This document shows, in pieces, positions 43,939 through 57,483 of a DNA stretch of 64,000 nucleotides. The notes under the pieces were generated by a model that was given only the letters and a program-made list of their open reading frames with translations, was not told where the DNA came from and did no database searches. The position numbers and the translations under genes were made by a program. The DNA lies in assembly GCF_038051945.1 (NCBI RefSeq), contig NZ_CP150302.1:4464001-4528000 (forward strand), written 5' to 3'. Source of the stretch: Paenibacillus sp. FSL H3-0469 (GTDB lineage: Bacteria > Bacillota > Bacilli > Paenibacillales > Paenibacillaceae). Positions within the stretch are counted from its first letter, which is position 1; each line of letters starts with the position of its first letter.

Positions 43939-44040
43939 AACGAGTGAGTATCTGGAGATCACTTCGGTGAGATCCAAATTAGAGGATGTAACAATTCTCG
44001 TCAGATGTTTCAAAATGAGCAATCGCTCTTTCTAAATACT

Positions 44041-48777
<4,737 letters not shown>

Positions 48778-48920
48778 AAGCTACCCCAAAAAGTGAAGAA
48801 GAGGCTGACGAAGCCGATTCCGAATACTTTCCGGGGGCCCCGTAAGAAGGGCAAACACAAATTCGTTTCGGATTCAGTTTTCAGGAATCAATTCCTGAAG
48901 CATTTACGCTGTAAATGCCC

Positions 48921-49038
48921 GTTTGGTGGCGATAGCGGAGGGGTTCCACACGTACCCATCCCGAACACGACCGTTAAGCCCTCCAGCGCCGATGGTACTT
49001 GGACCGAAGGGTCCTGGGAGAGTAGGACGTTGCCAAGC
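48921..49038 (+). rRNA. rrf: 5S ribosomal RNA
   Basis: About 117 nt, starting TTTGGTGGCGATAGCGGAGG, with CACACGTACCCATCCCGAAC and ending GGACGTTGCCAAGC. Confidence 0.96.
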
Positions 49039-49045
49039 ACACATG

Positions 49046-49077
49046 AGCCATTGTCGAATTGTCGACAATGGCTTTTT
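49046..49077 (+). terminator. Terminator of the rRNA operon
   Basis: Stem AGCCATTGTCGA / TCGACAATGGCT with a T5 tail just after 5S. Confidence 0.85.
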
Positions 49078-49301
49078 GGTATACCCGCATATATAAAAAG
49101 CGGGAAGGGGCAAGGAATTTTAATATAAAAACGCTTACAAACGAGTGACATTTTTGTTACCGACGAGGCGATGGTTCCAAGTATAATGGAAAAGTGCAAT
49201 AAATAAGCAAAAGCCTTAATACGAATGAACTACGTATAAATTCTATCTTGGAATTTTCTTGCGTCTTTAGATGCATGGTAGAGGTAAGGAGGATTTAAGG
49301 T

Positions 49302-49721
49302 ATGAAGCGAACCCAACCTTTGTGGATATTAGTTATTCTTTGTATAGTCGGAGCAATGCTGGTGGGTTGCAGCACGAAGGAGCCGGCATGGGAGACTTTT
49401 AACGGTGCACTTAATGAGGAAGACTTCCCCGTTCCCAAAGAGGCAAGCTCACCCGACAGAACAACTACAAACGTAGCCATGGACTATGTACGGTACTCCC
49501 TCCCGGGGATGAAGGAGAAGAACGGTGTGCCGGATCCTTATCTTGCAGCCATTAAGGCGTGGGGCTGGGAAGAGCAGGAACAGAAAGCAGACGATTCAGG
49601 GAGTTCACGTGTTTTTCAGAAAGAAGGACTTATTGTACACCTGACCGTGTATGACGACTATTTCATCGTGATGATTCCGAAGGAAAAGAAGGTCACCACT
49701 AAAGGCTTGAAGAACAGATAA
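49302..49721 (+). CDS. Lipoprotein of unknown function
   Basis: 139 aa. Signal peptide with lipobox LVGC (Cys23), preceded by two N-terminal basic residues. The mature part is small and mixed alpha/beta (YVRYSLPGMKEKNGVPDPYLAAIKAWGWEEQEQ, VFQKEGLIVHLTVYDDYFIVMIPK). I do not recognise the family. Good ribosome-binding site (AGGAGG) and its own terminator. It lies between the rRNA operon and gin. Confidence 0.82.
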   Translation: MKRTQPLWILVILCIVGAMLVGCSTKEPAWETFNGALNEEDFPVPKEASSPDRTTTNVAMDYVRYSLPGMKEKNGVPDPYLAAIKAWGWEEQEQKADDSGSSRVFQKEGLIVHLTVYDDYFIVMIPKEKKVTTKGLKNR

Positions 49722-49758
49722 AAAATCGCCGTCCGGTTATGGATGGCGATTTTTTGCG
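49720..49758 (+). terminator. Terminator of the lipoprotein gene
   Basis: Hairpin AAAATCGCC / GGCGATTTT (with extra pairing CCGTCC...GGATGG) and a T-run. It may also serve the convergent gene. Confidence 0.75.
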
Positions 49759-49804
49759 TGCATGCTGGGCCGCTTAAATACAGCGCTATGTATATCTGGT
49801 TGGA

Positions 49805-50329
49805 TTACTGGGCGTAATAGGAGGCGTCTCCCGCACCAAACTTGAGCATCCCGTCTTTGGCTACACTTCTTAACCGCAGCAGCGCATACAGACGGGGGAG
49901 CAGCAGCCACAGGTGGCATACCGCCAGCGAAGCCGTGAAGGCGGGCGGAGCCCAGACGATGAAGAGTGCAGCTATACAGAGACCGATCCAGAGATTATGC
50001 AGCTGTACCGTGCGGAAGATGCCGTAATTGATATATTGATCAGGCATGTAACCGGGCCAGGGCAGGCGCAGGGACAATCTCCAGCGCTTGGCGATAGGGT
50101 GTCCGCTAATCACCAATACAGAGCGTGAGATGACATACTGAATCCACAGCATGACAGGTCCGGCTATAATCATGAACAGGATACTCAGCCAGGAGAGAAA
50201 GACACTTTCGAGTACAAGACATATAAACGGTAGGGTGATATAGACCCGCAGCAGGAAGGCTGTAATAGTAATTTTTTTGATAAGCTTGTATTGATAGAAT
50301 GTAGCGGCACCTTTGGTGTTTGGTTCCAT
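49805..50329 (-). CDS. Membrane protein of unknown function
   Basis: 174 aa from the ATG at 50329. Two hydrophobic hairpins (about 20-62 and 108-150) give four likely membrane segments. Between them lies a basic loop with PIAKRWRLSLRLPWPGYMPDQYINYG. The frame stays open upstream to 50758 but that part overlaps gin and has non-coding composition. AGGAGG is 14 bases before the ATG, so the start is not certain; a rare ATT start nearer to it is conceivable. Family not recognised. Confidence 0.65.
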   Translation of the reverse strand: MEPNTKGAATFYQYKLIKKITITAFLLRVYITLPFICLVLESVFLSWLSILFMIIAGPVMLWIQYVISRSVLVISGHPIAKRWRLSLRLPWPGYMPDQYINYGIFRTVQLHNLWIGLCIAALFIVWAPPAFTASLAVCHLWLLLPRLYALLRLRSVAKDGMLKFGAGDASYYAQ

Positions 50330-50539
50330 ACCTGGAATTCGGACCTCCTCGCAAGTTCTCTTGTTATTATTATCGGCCTGCTCCTGCGTTTTATTAAACA
50401 ACGGGTTCAGATTCACCGAATGGGTAGCAGGCGAATATATATATTTCAGGCTATGAAGGATTAGGAAAAAACTATGAAAAGGTTTAAAATGATAGAAGGT
50501 GTACCATACTGTTCTTAAAAGAGTCAAGGTGGGATGAAA

Positions 50540-50725
50540 ATGGAACAGCAAACCGGGCAGGCCTGCATTATCTGCGGGCAGGAAAAGGAAGAAGGCATTG
50601 TGATTGTCTCGCATTTCATCTGTGAGGACTGTGAGAGTGAGATGGTGCGTACGGAGGCTGAGGATGTGAAGTACAACTTTTTCATTAGCCGGATGAAGAA
50701 GATCAATCTGCGTATGCATGCTTAA
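50540..50725 (+). CDS. gin: Anti-sigma-G factor Gin (CsfB)
   Basis: 61 aa from the ATG at 50540, with AAGGTGG seven bases upstream (an ATG six bases earlier is too close). Two CxxC pairs (ACIICGQ, FICEDCE) form a zinc ribbon. The spacing and the end of the protein match B. subtilis Gin, which inhibits sigma-G early in forespore development. Next to the yaaO-tmk cluster as in B. subtilis. Confidence 0.9.
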   Translation: MEQQTGQACIICGQEKEEGIVIVSHFICEDCESEMVRTEAEDVKYNFFISRMKKINLRMHA

Positions 50726-50811
50726 TGAACGAATTGCAGTACCTGTAACAAGCAACATATAAAGAGCGGGCGGTGAATCTGTGTCGCGTTGGCTGCAAAT
50801 ACAAAGTTCCT

Positions 50812-50856
50812 CTTAACGGCTTCTCCGCCCTGACCGGGTGAGAGAGGCCGTTTTAT
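50812..50856 (+). terminator. Terminator of gin
   Basis: AACGGCttCTC / GAGagGCCGTT with a T4 tail. Confidence 0.7.
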
Positions 50857-50942
50857 TGCCTGTGCGGTCCTTTACGGAAGTGATAGGCGTTTGGGTGTAT
50901 TTACGTTAAAATAGATGGTAACCCCCAGGGGAGGAAGAATCT

Positions 50943-52673
50943 ATGGACAAGCTACAGCCTGGCAGGGCACCTGTATACGAAATGCTGGAAAAATATAGAC
51001 TTAAGGGTAATATATCTTATCATGTGCCGGGTCACAAGAACGGGGAGGCTTACCGGAGTACTGTCAGTGCAGAGAGTGCGGGGTATCTCACGGAAGTGAT
51101 GCGTTACGATGTGACGGAAATTACCGGAACGGATGACCTTCATCATCCGGAAGGGGTAATAAGAGAAGCGCAGGAGCTGGCCGCAGACTGTTATGGAGCG
51201 GAGGAGAGCTATATGTTGGTAGGCGGCAGCACCGCGGGTAATCTGGCACTGATCCTGACGGTCTGTGCTGAGCCCGGAAGGCTGCTTCTTTTGCAGCGCA
51301 ACGTCCACAAGTCCGTTATTCATGGACTGATGCTGGCAGGAGCGCGTGCAGTCTTCCTGGAGCCGGAGATTGATCCGGGCAGCGGACTCGCCGTGGCTCC
51401 GTCTGCTGAGACGGTGCAGGCGGCGCTGAATGCCTATCCGGAGGCAGCCGGCGTTCTGGTCACTATGCCGAACTACTACGGCATGGGCATTGACCTTGCG
51501 CCCCTCGCGCAGGCCTGTCACGCCAGCGGCGTGCCGCTGCTGGTGGATGAGGCGCACGGGGCGCATTACGGGCAGCACCCGGCGCTTCCGGCCGGGGCAC
51601 TTGCGGGGGGCGCGGACGGCGTGGTGCAGTCCACGCATAAGATGCTGACGGCGCTGACAATGGGCGCCATGCTGCATGTGCAAGGGCCATGGCTTGACCG
51701 CGCGCTGCTGCGGCAGCGCCTGGCCATGGTGCAGAGCTCCAGCCCATCGTACCCCGTGATGGCTTCGCTCGATCTGGCCCGGCGCCTGCTGCACAGCCAG
51801 GGCGCCGGTGCCTTCACGGCGGGGCTCGCCGCCGTGGATGTCCTGCGGCGCGGCCTGGCGGCGCTGCCGCGCTTCGGGCTGCTGCAGCCGGCTTCGCTGC
51901 AGCAGCCTGTCTGCGGCGGGGCCAGCGCCGCAGGAGTGAGTACGCCGCCGCTGCGCGGGGCGGCGTACGTGACCCAGGACCCCTTTAAGGCGGTCATATA
52001 TGACGCCGCAGGGGTCCTGGGGGGCTTCGAGCTGCAGCGCAGGCTCGAAGAGAGGGGAATCGTGCCGGAGATGAGCGACGACCGGCACGTGGTACTGGCC
52101 TTCAGCCTCGGCTCGAAGGCTGAAGAGGCAGCTGCGCTGCTGACAGCGCTGCAGGACATTGCGGCGCAGACTACCTTGGCAGCGCCGCAGACAGGCGGGA
52201 CCGCAGCCCATTCAGACCGTGAACCTACCGCTGGACGCGGCCAGTCTACTTACACGGACACCGCAGCTCCTGCTCCCCAAGGCGGAGAATCCTTCTCCAG
52301 CACACGGACCGCAGCCCAGTCAGCCTCATATAATAGCAGAGGAGGGGACTCAACCTTCTCTGCCAATATTTCCACGTGGAACAATTTCGATATTCCGGCG
52401 GTATCAGCTCCGGTTGCGTTCTCTACCCGGCCGGTGGCTGCCGGTGAGACAGAGAGCATAGAGCTTGAGGCAAGTGAGGGCAGGATTGCGGCAGAGATGG
52501 TTATTCCTTATCCGCCAGGCATTCCGCTCTTATATCCCGGAGAGTGCATTACAGCGTCTGTCTGTGACAGGCTGATCCGCCTGCGTACAGGCGGGGCGAA
52601 ATTCCAGGCCTGTGCTGATCCGGCCTTACAGCATATTAAGGTATACAACATTCAGAAGGGCGGAGAAGTATAA
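50943..52673 (+). CDS. yaaO: Orn/Lys/Arg decarboxylase-family PLP protein (YaaO-like)
   Basis: 576 aa. Fold-type I PLP enzyme: YHVPGHKNG, DVTEITGTDDLHHPEG, GGSTAGNLALI, LVDEAHGAHYG and the PLP lysine in QSTHKMLTALTMGA. The C-terminal decarboxylase domain (AAEMVIPYPPGIPLLYPGECIT) is present. Between them lies an extra low-complexity Ala/Gly/Ser/Thr/Pro linker of about 90 residues (about 400-490), which makes the protein about 100 residues longer than usual. Bases about 51450-52160 are much richer in G+C than the flanks. The substrate is unknown. GAGG upstream; adjoins tmk. Confidence 0.88.
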   Translation: MDKLQPGRAPVYEMLEKYRLKGNISYHVPGHKNGEAYRSTVSAESAGYLTEVMRYDVTEITGTDDLHHPEGVIREAQELAADCYGAEESYMLVGGSTAGNLALILTVCAEPGRLLLLQRNVHKSVIHGLMLAGARAVFLEPEIDPGSGLAVAPSAETVQAALNAYPEAAGVLVTMPNYYGMGIDLAPLAQACHASGVPLLVDEAHGAHYGQHPALPAGALAGGADGVVQSTHKMLTALTMGAMLHVQGPWLDRALLRQRLAMVQSSSPSYPVMASLDLARRLLHSQGAGAFTAGLAAVDVLRRGLAALPRFGLLQPASLQQPVCGGASAAGVSTPPLRGAAYVTQDPFKAVIYDAAGVLGGFELQRRLEERGIVPEMSDDRHVVLAFSLGSKAEEAAALLTALQDIAAQTTLAAPQTGGTAAHSDREPTAGRGQSTYTDTAAPAPQGGESFSSTRTAAQSASYNSRGGDSTFSANISTWNNFDIPAVSAPVAFSTRPVAAGETESIELEASEGRIAAEMVIPYPPGIPLLYPGECITASVCDRLIRLRTGGAKFQACADPALQHIKVYNIQKGGEV

Positions 52674-53315
52674 GTGAAGCGAGAAGGATTCTTCATTACA
52701 CTGGAGGGAGGCGACGGCTCCGGCAAAACAACCGTACTAGGCAGGGTGGCAGCTTATCTGCAGAACCATTCCATGCCCTACTTAATCACCCGTGAGCCGG
52801 GAGGGATTGAGATTGCCGAGAAGATCCGCTCTATTATCCTCGACCCGGCACATACGGCAATGGATGCCCGGACAGAGGCACTCCTGTATGCGGCGGCAAG
52901 AAGCCAGCATCTGGCGGAAGTAGTCGAGCCTGCTTTGCAGGAGGGAATTACTGTGCTCTGCGACCGTTTTGTAGACAGCAGCCTAGTCTATCAAGGGTAC
53001 GCCAGAGGGCTGGGCATCGAAGAGGTGTGGGGGATTAACCGGTTTGCAACTGGCGGGAGAATGCCTGATCTTACCTTTTACCTGGATGTAGATCCCGAGG
53101 TGGGTCTGTCCCGGATTGCCGCCAATCAGAACCGGGAAGTGAACCGGCTGGATCTGGAGAGCCTTGAGTTCCACCAGAAGGTGCGGGCGGGCTATGAGCT
53201 GGTTAACAGCTCCAATCTGGAGCGGATTGTAGTGCTTGATGCCAATCGTCCCATCCATATGGTGGAGCAGGATATTGTAGGTGTGCTGAAGGACAGGATA
53301 TTAAAGGATTTCTAA
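52674..53315 (+). CDS. tmk: Thymidylate kinase
   Basis: 213 aa, GTG start directly after the yaaO stop. Phosphorylates dTMP to dTDP. P-loop LEGGDGSGKTT (residues 8-18), DRFVDSSLVYQG and the LID region RIAANQNREVNR are visible. Confidence 0.97.
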   Translation: MKREGFFITLEGGDGSGKTTVLGRVAAYLQNHSMPYLITREPGGIEIAEKIRSIILDPAHTAMDARTEALLYAAARSQHLAEVVEPALQEGITVLCDRFVDSSLVYQGYARGLGIEEVWGINRFATGGRMPDLTFYLDVDPEVGLSRIAANQNREVNRLDLESLEFHQKVRAGYELVNSSNLERIVVLDANRPIHMVEQDIVGVLKDRILKDF

Positions 53316-53429
53316 GGTGTTTTGTCAAATAAACAATAGAGGTATAATGATTGAACAGGGCTTCTCTGCAGATTGAATCAATGCTGTGCGGAAAGCCTGT
53401 GAACATAACTAATAGGAGGGGATACGTAG

Positions 53430-53759
53430 ATGAATTTGATCATTGCAATTATCCAGGATAAAGACAGCAACCGGCTATCCAGTGAACTGGTGAAGGCGAA
53501 CTTCCGTGCCACCAAGCTGGCCAGTACAGGCGGATTTCTCCGTGCGGGTAACACTACCTTTTTAATTGGGGTAGATGATATTCAGGTAGACGCCGTACTC
53601 AGTGTAATCCGTAACAGCTGTAAAGTGCGTGAGCAACTGGTCACTCCGGTCACCCCGATGAGCGGCACGACAGATTCTTATTTGCCGCTTCCTGTTGAAG
53701 TGCAGGTGGGCGGAGCTACCGTATTCGTACTTCCCGTCGATCGTTTCGAGCATTATTGA
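53430..53759 (+). CDS. darA: Cyclic-di-AMP receptor DarA (PstA, YaaQ)
   Basis: 109 aa PII-like protein that binds c-di-AMP as a trimer. The N-terminus MNLIIAIIQDKDSNRLSSELVKANFRATKLASTGGFLRAGNTTFLIGVDD is nearly diagnostic. AGGAGG eleven bases before the ATG. Third in the yaaO-tmk-darA-yaaR-holB series. Confidence 0.97.
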   Translation: MNLIIAIIQDKDSNRLSSELVKANFRATKLASTGGFLRAGNTTFLIGVDDIQVDAVLSVIRNSCKVREQLVTPVTPMSGTTDSYLPLPVEVQVGGATVFVLPVDRFEHY

Positions 53760-53797
53760 GCATAATGAGCATTAGACCATAAGGGCGGTAGATATCC

Positions 53798-54241
53798 TTG
53801 AAGATCAACCCGGGCTACAGGCCCTTAAAAAGCGAAATGCTGACCACGGAGGCTGAGAGGCGTCCGGTTCAGCAAAAAAACTTCAACGATGTATTTCAAC
53901 AGCAAAGCCAGCAGAAAACTATAGATGAGTTGAACCGTCAGATTAAAGATATCCAGCTGCAAGGCGACCGGCTCTCCAAATCCATGACTGTACGTGAGCT
54001 GGCGATCTACCGGAATCTGATTAAACGGTTTCTGGAGGAGACGGCCCGCCGCGGAGTGATCCTGAAGGACACCAAAGGCTGGGACCGTCGGGGCCGCGGC
54101 AAACGCTACAAGCTGCTCGAAGAGGTTGATGCCGCTCTGCTGAATATGGCAGATGATCTGCTGGACAGCGAGCAGGGCAGAATCGACCTCCTGGGACGGG
54201 TTGGAGAGATCCGCGGGCTGCTGATTAACCTTTCTTTCTGA
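53798..54241 (+). CDS. yaaR: YaaR family (DUF327) protein
   Basis: 147 aa, TTG start with an AAGGGCGG upstream. Helical; RQIKDIQLQGDRLSKSMTVRELAIYRNLIKRFLEETARRGVILKDTKGWDRRGRGKRYKLLEEVDAAL is the conserved core. Function unknown; conserved between darA and holB. Confidence 0.92.
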   Translation: MKINPGYRPLKSEMLTTEAERRPVQQKNFNDVFQQQSQQKTIDELNRQIKDIQLQGDRLSKSMTVRELAIYRNLIKRFLEETARRGVILKDTKGWDRRGRGKRYKLLEEVDAALLNMADDLLDSEQGRIDLLGRVGEIRGLLINLSF

Positions 54242-54257
54242 CAACTTGGAGGAACCT

Positions 54258-55232
54258 ATGTCTTTTCATGAACTATTAGGCCAGGAGGACGCCAAGCGGC
54301 TGCTTCAGAATGCCCTGCGTAAGGATGCTGTCAGCCATGCCTATCTGTTTACGGGTCCAGCAGGCAGCGGGCAGGTGAAGATGGCACTGACGTTCGCCCA
54401 GGCGATATTCTGTACCGCCAGTAAGGATGATGCCTGCGGAGAGTGCCTGGAATGCCGCAAGGTGGAGCATGGCAATCATCCTGATCTAACTCTGCTGCGT
54501 CCCGACGGGGCCAGCATTAAGATTGACCAGATTCGTGAGCTTCAGCGTGTTTTTTCCTACCGCTCGGAAGGGATTAACCCGAAGGTTTATATTATAGAAG
54601 GAGCGGACAAAATGACGGTGCAAGCCGCCAATAGTCTGCTGAAATTCTTGGAGGAGCCGCCAGCCCCGGCGGTTGGCATTCTGATTTCGGATAACAGCAG
54701 TTCCCTGCTTCCAACGATCCAGTCCAGAACCCAGCGTATTCCGTTTAGCCCGCTGCATCCGGATATTATGCTGCAGGCGTTGTCCGGCGAAGGGGTTCCG
54801 GTGCCGCTGGCGCGATGCGCGGTATCACTGACGGCCGGTCTTGACGGCTGCAGGGAACTTTTGGCACAGAATTGGTTTGCAGAAATGAGAAATCTAGTGT
54901 TACAATTAGCGAAGGAGTCTCTGGGCAAGGGCAGCACTGCGGTGGCAACCGCAGGTTCGAAGCTGTTCAAGACCGGACTTGGTGAACATTTGGATACTCT
55001 ATTCAGCATGTTCCACTTATGGTTCAAAGATATGCTCTACTTCCTGTACCGAAAGCACGAAAGTATCGTTTTCATAGATCAGTTAGACTTTATTTCGAGG
55101 GCTGCCCGTCAGAGGAGTACGCAGCAGTGGGTGGCTTATATGGAGTATGCGGCGGAGAGCAAGCGGAAGCTGCGTTCCAATGCCAATGCCCAGCTGTGTC
55201 TGGAGCAGTTTTTAATCCGGCTGGAAAGCTAG
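54258..55232 (+). CDS. holB: DNA polymerase III delta' subunit
   Basis: 324 aa from the ATG at 54258 (GGAGG six bases upstream). Clamp-loader subunit. The zinc module CGECLECRKVEHGNHPDL and the sensor region GADKMTVQAANSLLKFLEEPP are clear. The P-loop position reads GPAGSGQVKMA, where Lys is replaced by Gln, consistent with a delta' subunit that does not bind ATP there. Confidence 0.95.
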   Translation: MSFHELLGQEDAKRLLQNALRKDAVSHAYLFTGPAGSGQVKMALTFAQAIFCTASKDDACGECLECRKVEHGNHPDLTLLRPDGASIKIDQIRELQRVFSYRSEGINPKVYIIEGADKMTVQAANSLLKFLEEPPAPAVGILISDNSSSLLPTIQSRTQRIPFSPLHPDIMLQALSGEGVPVPLARCAVSLTAGLDGCRELLAQNWFAEMRNLVLQLAKESLGKGSTAVATAGSKLFKTGLGEHLDTLFSMFHLWFKDMLYFLYRKHESIVFIDQLDFISRAARQRSTQQWVAYMEYAAESKRKLRSNANAQLCLEQFLIRLES

Positions 55233-55381
55233 AGGTTCGGGTTATTTATAATAGATCCTCCGGGATATAATCCTCAGCCCTGGAAAGACCGGGTATAGCG
55301 GACGAGGAAGGACAAGCATGGATCATCAGGGAAGCAGTCTTGCTTAAGGGTTCCTTTACCGTCAAACAAGGGGGTTAATTT

Positions 55382-56182
55382 TTGTACAGCGTAGTAGGTG
55401 TCCGCTTCAAAAAAGCGGGTAAAATATATTATTTCGATCCACTTGATTTCCCGATTGAACGCGATCAATGCGTCATTGTTGAGACTGCAAGAGGGGTCGA
55501 ATACGGTAAGGTTGTCGTTGGCAAAAAAGAGGTGCAGGAAGCAGACGTTGTACTGCCGCTCAAGAAAGTCATGCGTATTGCCGGCGAGACCGACGCGCGT
55601 GTGGTGGAAGAGAACAAGGGTGCAGCGAAGGATGCTTTTACCACCTGTTTAAATAAAATCCGCGATCATGGCCTCAAAATGAAGCTGGTGGATGTGGAGT
55701 TTACGTTTGACCGCAACAAGATTATTTTCTATTTCACGGCCGAAGGCCGCGTGGATTTCCGCGAGCTGGTGAAGGACCTGGCCAGTATTTTCCGTACCCG
55801 CATTGAGCTCCGGCAGATTGGTGTGCGTGATGAAGCTAAGATGCTGGGCGGACTAGGCCCATGCGGACGGGTGCTCTGCTGCTCCTCCTGGCTTGGTGAT
55901 TTCGAGCCGGTGTCCATCAAGATGGCGAAGGATCAGAATCTGTCGCTTAACCCGACCAAGATCTCGGGATTATGCGGACGGCTGATGTGTTGTCTGAAGT
56001 TTGAGCATGATAATTATGAGAGCACGAAGGAAGAAATGCCGGCTGTAGGCAAAATGGTCGTTACTTCACTGGGGGACGGCAAGGTAGTCGGTATCAATGC
56101 CGGCAGCCGTACAGTTCATGTGCAGCTGTTTGAAGTGGGTAAAGTTAAAGAACTTCCAATGGATGATGTTGTCGTCAAGTAA
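55382..56182 (+). CDS. ricT: RicT (YaaT), PSP1-domain protein
   Basis: 266 aa, TTG start with AAGGGGG upstream. PSP1 C-terminal domain with the cysteines GPCGRVLCCSSWL and GLCGRLMCCLKFEHD, which in B. subtilis bind a Fe-S cluster with RicA and RicF. That complex controls mRNA maturation with RNase Y and the phosphorelay for sporulation. Confidence 0.95.
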   Translation: MYSVVGVRFKKAGKIYYFDPLDFPIERDQCVIVETARGVEYGKVVVGKKEVQEADVVLPLKKVMRIAGETDARVVEENKGAAKDAFTTCLNKIRDHGLKMKLVDVEFTFDRNKIIFYFTAEGRVDFRELVKDLASIFRTRIELRQIGVRDEAKMLGGLGPCGRVLCCSSWLGDFEPVSIKMAKDQNLSLNPTKISGLCGRLMCCLKFEHDNYESTKEEMPAVGKMVVTSLGDGKVVGINAGSRTVHVQLFEVGKVKELPMDDVVVK

Positions 56183-56213
56183 ACCATTATAAGGTTACTT
56201 TCGGGGTGGAAAC

Positions 56214-56576
56214 TTGGAGAAGAAAAATATATTTACACACATGCAGGAGATGGAAGCGCAGATGGATGAAATGCGCACCACTCTGGGCGATTGGAAGCAG
56301 ACGGTCAAAGAGCTGATGGAAACGAATCAGAAGCTGAGTCTGGAGAACGAGCAACTTCGTATCATATTGAAAAGGGAAGCGCCTGTAGATAAGGCCGCAC
56401 TGTCTGCGGAGGCGGAGGCTATACTCGCTGCCGAAGGGAAAGAGGAGGTTGTCGGAGAAGGCTATGATAACCTGGCCCGGCTATATCACGAAGGCTTCCA
56501 CATCTGTAATGTCTACTTTGGGCATTTGCGGACGGAAGGCGATTGTCTGTTCTGCCTTTCTTTTCTTAATAAATGA
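56214..56576 (+). CDS. yabA: Replication initiation control protein YabA
   Basis: 120 aa, TTG start. An N-terminal coiled coil (about 5-55) for tetramerisation and a C-terminal zinc-binding module (YHEGFHICNVYFGHLRTEGDCLFCLSFL). Bridges DnaA and DnaN to hold back re-initiation in B. subtilis. Followed by a terminator. Confidence 0.96.
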   Translation: MEKKNIFTHMQEMEAQMDEMRTTLGDWKQTVKELMETNQKLSLENEQLRIILKREAPVDKAALSAEAEAILAAEGKEEVVGEGYDNLARLYHEGFHICNVYFGHLRTEGDCLFCLSFLNK

Positions 56577-56583
56577 GGATATC

Positions 56584-56620
56584 CAGCCGTAGGAGATTGT
56601 CGCCTACGGTTTTTTTGAAT
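56584..56620 (+). terminator. Terminator of yabA
   Basis: CCGTAGG / CCTACGG with a nine-base loop and a T7 tail. Confidence 0.8.
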
Positions 56621-56706
56621 GTAAGGCTATGCTTCCGAAGCAAGTTTTGTTTCGAAGAATATTCAGATTGAAGCATACGCTCAACAAAAACTTTTAGGAG
56701 ATTACA

Positions 56707-57483
56707 ATGACCCATTCAATGAACAATACACCTGTACCCTTGCATGATGCAGAACGGATCGATGACCTGCTCACCCATGATCTGAGAATTATTCAGAGTG
56801 ACGAAGTATTCAGCTTCTCGATGGACGCCGTGCTGCTGGCACGGTTCGCCAGTGTACCTCCACGCGGACGGGTGCTTGACCTGTGTACGGGTAACGGAGT
56901 AATTCCTATGCTACTGACTACACGGACGAGGGCTTCCATTGAAGGAATCGAACTTCAGCCCCGTCTGGCAGACATGGCCCGTCGCAGTGTATCGCTTAAC
57001 GGTCTGGAGGAGCGGGTGCAGATTCATGAGGGTGATTTGCGGGAGCTTCATCTTACAGCCGGCTATGGTGTATACGATGCGATTACGGTGAATCCCCCTT
57101 ATATGCCGCTGAACGGGAGCGATCTGAAGCTGAATTCCCATCAGGCGATGGCCCGCCATGAAATCGGTTGTACCCTGGAGGAGGTCATTCAGGCCTGTGT
57201 CCGGCTGGTCCGTACTGGAGGCAAAGTCAGCATGGTGCATAAGCCGCAGCGCCTTGTGGATATTATCAGTCTGATGCGCAAGCACCGGCTGGAGCCGAAG
57301 CTGATCCGGTTCGTACATCCCCGCGCCCATCTGGAAGCGAATATGGTTCTAATCGAGGCTGCACGCGACGGGAAGCCGGAGGTGCGTTTACAACCGCCTT
57401 TAATCGTATATAATGAGGACAATCAATATTGCCCTGAGATTATGGATATTTATTACGGGAACAAAGAGGATACGAGCCAATGA
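56707..57483 (+). CDS. yabB: tRNA1(Val) adenine-37 N6-methyltransferase family (YabB)
   Basis: 258 aa. SAM site VLDLCTGNGVIPMLL and the amino-methyltransferase motif NPPYMPL are present. Substrate by family inference. ATG after AGGAG. It overlaps rsmI by four bases. yazA, which separates the two in B. subtilis, is absent. Confidence 0.92.
   Translation: MTHSMNNTPVPLHDAERIDDLLTHDLRIIQSDEVFSFSMDAVLLARFASVPPRGRVLDLCTGNGVIPMLLTTRTRASIEGIELQPRLADMARRSVSLNGLEERVQIHEGDLRELHLTAGYGVYDAITVNPPYMPLNGSDLKLNSHQAMARHEIGCTLEEVIQACVRLVRTGGKVSMVHKPQRLVDIISLMRKHRLEPKLIRFVHPRAHLEANMVLIEAARDGKPEVRLQPPLIVYNEDNQYCPEIMDIYYGNKEDTSQ

Noticed and set aside
50330..50758. N-terminal extension of the membrane protein at 49805-50329
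   Set aside because: Antisense to gin, with composition unlike a protein and no ribosome-binding site at the far ATG.
50952..52211. Long minus-strand frame of 419 codons
   Set aside because: Shadow of the GC-rich yaaO-like gene, which has clear PLP-enzyme motifs on the plus strand.
52369..52384. parS-like palindrome TTTCCACGTGGAACA in the yaaO-like gene
   Set aside because: About 12 of 16 matches with changes in both halves; likely chance.
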